DNA of 64,000 bases from CBDFMR01 sp965249765 (GTDB lineage: Bacteria; Bacteroidota; Bacteroidia; Chitinophagales; Saprospiraceae). Positions within the stretch are counted from its first letter, which is position 1, and each line of letters starts with the position of its first letter. The notes beneath the pieces were generated by a model. That model was not told the DNA's origin, searched no databases, and saw only the letters and a list, made by a program, of their open reading frames with translations. Both the position numbers and the translations under genes were made by a program. This document shows, piece by piece, positions 62,571-64,000 of the stretch. The DNA lies in assembly GCA_965249765.1 (NCBI GenBank), contig CBDFMR010000005.1:1736001-1800000 (forward strand), given 5' to 3'.

Positions 62571-63148
62571 ATGAAAACGGTACTAGCAAGTTTACTCTTA
62601 TTTATTGGTCTATCCATAACATGTTACTCGCAGACCTGTGGGTATTCTTATGATCAAGAGGAAAGAGCACTGGCAATTATGCAATCAATGAGAGACCAAG
62701 ATTTAACTCAACTAGCCCACAAGAGCCCATTATTACCTGTCCAATTCCACATTATTGGAACCAACAGTGGCTTACTTACAATAGATTCATCGGATGTGTT
62801 TAATGAATTAACTAGAGTCAACGTATCATGACTGAGGCCAATGTCTTTTTTGAGCATTGCGGTTTGATCAACTATATCTATGATTCATGATACGTCAATT
62901 TTACATCGGGAGCTGATGAGGACTTATGTGATCTCCATAACAGAGACGGTGTCATCAATATTTATTCTGCTGCAGAAGTACAAAGAAGTAATGGAGAAAA
63001 GCTTTGTGGAACAGGTAGTGATGGACAACAACTACTCTACCAATGAACCCATGAGTCTTACACATGTTAATCAAGATGATAAAGGGTTAGGGTATCCTAC
63101 ATTTCATAACATTTCGACCACAAAAGACTTACAGGCAGGTTGGAAGTA
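62571..63148 (+). pseudogene. Secreted metalloprotease-like gene remnant
   Basis: ATG 62571 gives a signal peptide and LLPVQFHIIGTNSGLLTID, stopping at TGA 62829-62831. A second frame picks up at about 62829 with MTEANVFFEHCGLINYIYDS, then TGA (62886-62888), then YVNFTSGADEDLCDL, INIYSAAEVQRSNGEKLCG, with another stop near 63042. The N-IEF-CG-INYI pattern recalls the start of secreted M43-like zinc peptidases of Bacteroidota; the HExxH core is not seen. At least two or three disabling changes are present and the 3' part is lost. Confidence 0.55.
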
Positions 63149-63161
63149 GTCTAATAGGGCT

Positions 63162-64000
63162 CTACATATACTGATAAAACAACTTTTCCGAAAATCCTGA
63201 CCACTCCTTTATTCCTTTTCTAAACTTGTCAAATGATTCGTAGGTTTTCTTACTATGTCCATCATTCTCAATTTGTTCTGCTATAACCTCATCCATTGCA
63301 GATCGAAGAGAGTTAAGAACATCGGGATTTAGTGATCTAAGTTCTACAGAGGACTCGACTTTGATCTTTTGAAGGTATTCGTTGTTTTTAGCTTTAAATT
63401 CTGATAATATCCAAATAGTAAGTCGCTCGGAAGCCGCGGCTACGATCTCTTGAAATCACTAGGGAGACTTTCAAATGCACGCCTATTTACGATGGTTTCC
63501 AAGATAGATCCAGGCTCATGCCAGCCTGGTGAGTAGTAGTATTTGGCGATACGATGAAATCCCATCAAGTAGTCATGATACGGACCTATCCATTCTGTTG
63601 CATCAATGACACCTCTTTCGAGATTTGTTTACAACTCACTCTTTCCGGTGAGAGGATGCTTGTTCCTCCCACTCGGTTTACTACCTTACCACCGAGACCT
63701 GGTATACGCATTTTGAGTCCTTTGTAATCTTCTATGGTGTTTATCTCACGATTGAACCATCCAGCCATTTGCACACCAAAATTTCCACCAAGAAATGGTA
63801 TCACATTAAATCGCTCATAGAGCTCTCTCCATAGTTCATATCCACCACCAAACAACATCCATGAATGCATCTGTTGCCATTCATTCCAAAGGGAATAGAA
63901 GAGAAAAATGAAGCTGAGAGTGTCTTACCTGCACAGTAATAGGAAACTCCATGACCCATCTCAGATGCGCACTACTTACTGCCTCAAATGTCTCAAGAGC
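63162..64000 (-). pseudogene. TRAP transporter solute-binding protein (DctP), multiply frameshifted, runs off the window
   Basis: On the minus strand DctP segments occur in changing frames: GHGVSYYCAGKTLSASFFSS (about 63965-63905), MHSWMLFGGGYELWREL to LKMRIPGLGGKVVNRVGGT (63870-63650), VIDATEWIGPYHDYLMGF to RAFESLPSDF (63605-63455), then VAAASERLTIW to KLFYQYM, stop at 63162-63164. The conserved LKMRIPG and WIGPYHD motifs identify the family. At least four frame changes are needed, so the gene is dead or badly sequenced. Membrane partners would lie outside the window. Confidence 0.8.

Noticed and set aside
1..64000. CRISPR arrays, tRNA or rRNA genes
   Set aside because: No regularly spaced direct repeats and no tRNA- or rRNA-like sequence were seen on reading; a covariance-model search would be needed for certainty.

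Overview
The window comes from a bacterium of the phylum Bacteroidota. The evidence is a SusC/SusD pair, type IX secretion (T9SS) C-terminal sorting domains, a LytTR/HisKA_5-type two-component pair, an S46 dipeptidyl-peptidase, a Bacteroidota-type LptD, DUF3822 beside rsmD, and promoters of the TAnnTTTG type. An aerobic member, possibly Saprospiria-like, fits the ba3-type oxidase and the tyrosine/homogentisate dioxygenases, but the class assignment is inference. No rRNA, tRNA or CRISPR array was seen.

Layout. 0-3.4 kb (minus strand) is a ba3-type cytochrome oxidase operon: a 41-residue subunit IIa-like peptide, subunits II and I, a SCO copper chaperone and a membrane-anchored cytochrome c. 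It is divergent from a diheme cytochrome c peroxidase, and the shared intergenic region holds four TGA-N6-TCA palindromes spaced 22, 31 and 22 bp. 5-6.8 kb is a LytTR regulator with its kinase. 7.2-11.2 kb is folE-fabD-yqgE and an ABC-F ATPase. 11.2-16.4 kb holds a flavodoxin-fold protein, a DEAD-box helicase and an aromatic amino acid operon (homogentisate dioxygenase, HPPD, tryptophan 2,3-dioxygenase). 16.6-31 kb is surface biology: a WG-repeat lipoprotein, SusC/SusD with a third lipoprotein, a T9SS-exported subtilase, an S46 peptidase and an M1 aminopeptidase, consistent with growth on peptides and polymers. 31-42.7 kb is mostly housekeeping (tsaD, DUF3822-rsmD-argS-glnS, pyrR-pyrB, a TlpA-like thioredoxin, DUF2853) plus one frameshifted outer-membrane gene.

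42.7-50.1 kb is an accessory block built from mobile-element debris. It contains an IS5-type remnant, a cysteine-rich three-repeat lipoprotein, the 3' end of a group II intron with an apparent hairpin inserted in domain V, one intact IS903-like element with perfect 17-bp ends, an IS4 remnant, an istB fragment, an IS630 transposase with an in-frame TGA, a bacteriocin-like Gly-zipper peptide with a small membrane (immunity-like) protein and a terminator, and a tyrosine recombinase with an in-frame TAG next to a truncated IS91 transposase.

50.1-55.2 kb returns to conserved envelope genes (MlaD/MCE protein, amidase with SPOR, LptD). 55.3-57.9 kb is a second decayed zone: a T9SS-domain gene cut by an IS21 remnant, a truncated Rieske protein, a frameshifted methyltransferase with a signal peptide, and a frameshifted DUF2905 gene. 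58-62.5 kb holds a beta-barrel protein, PIN-PhoH and TypA. The last 1.4 kb has a decayed metalloprotease-like gene and a heavily frameshifted TRAP DctP gene running off the window. Frameshifts are confined to dispensable genes while all core genes are intact, which argues for real decay more than for poor sequence.
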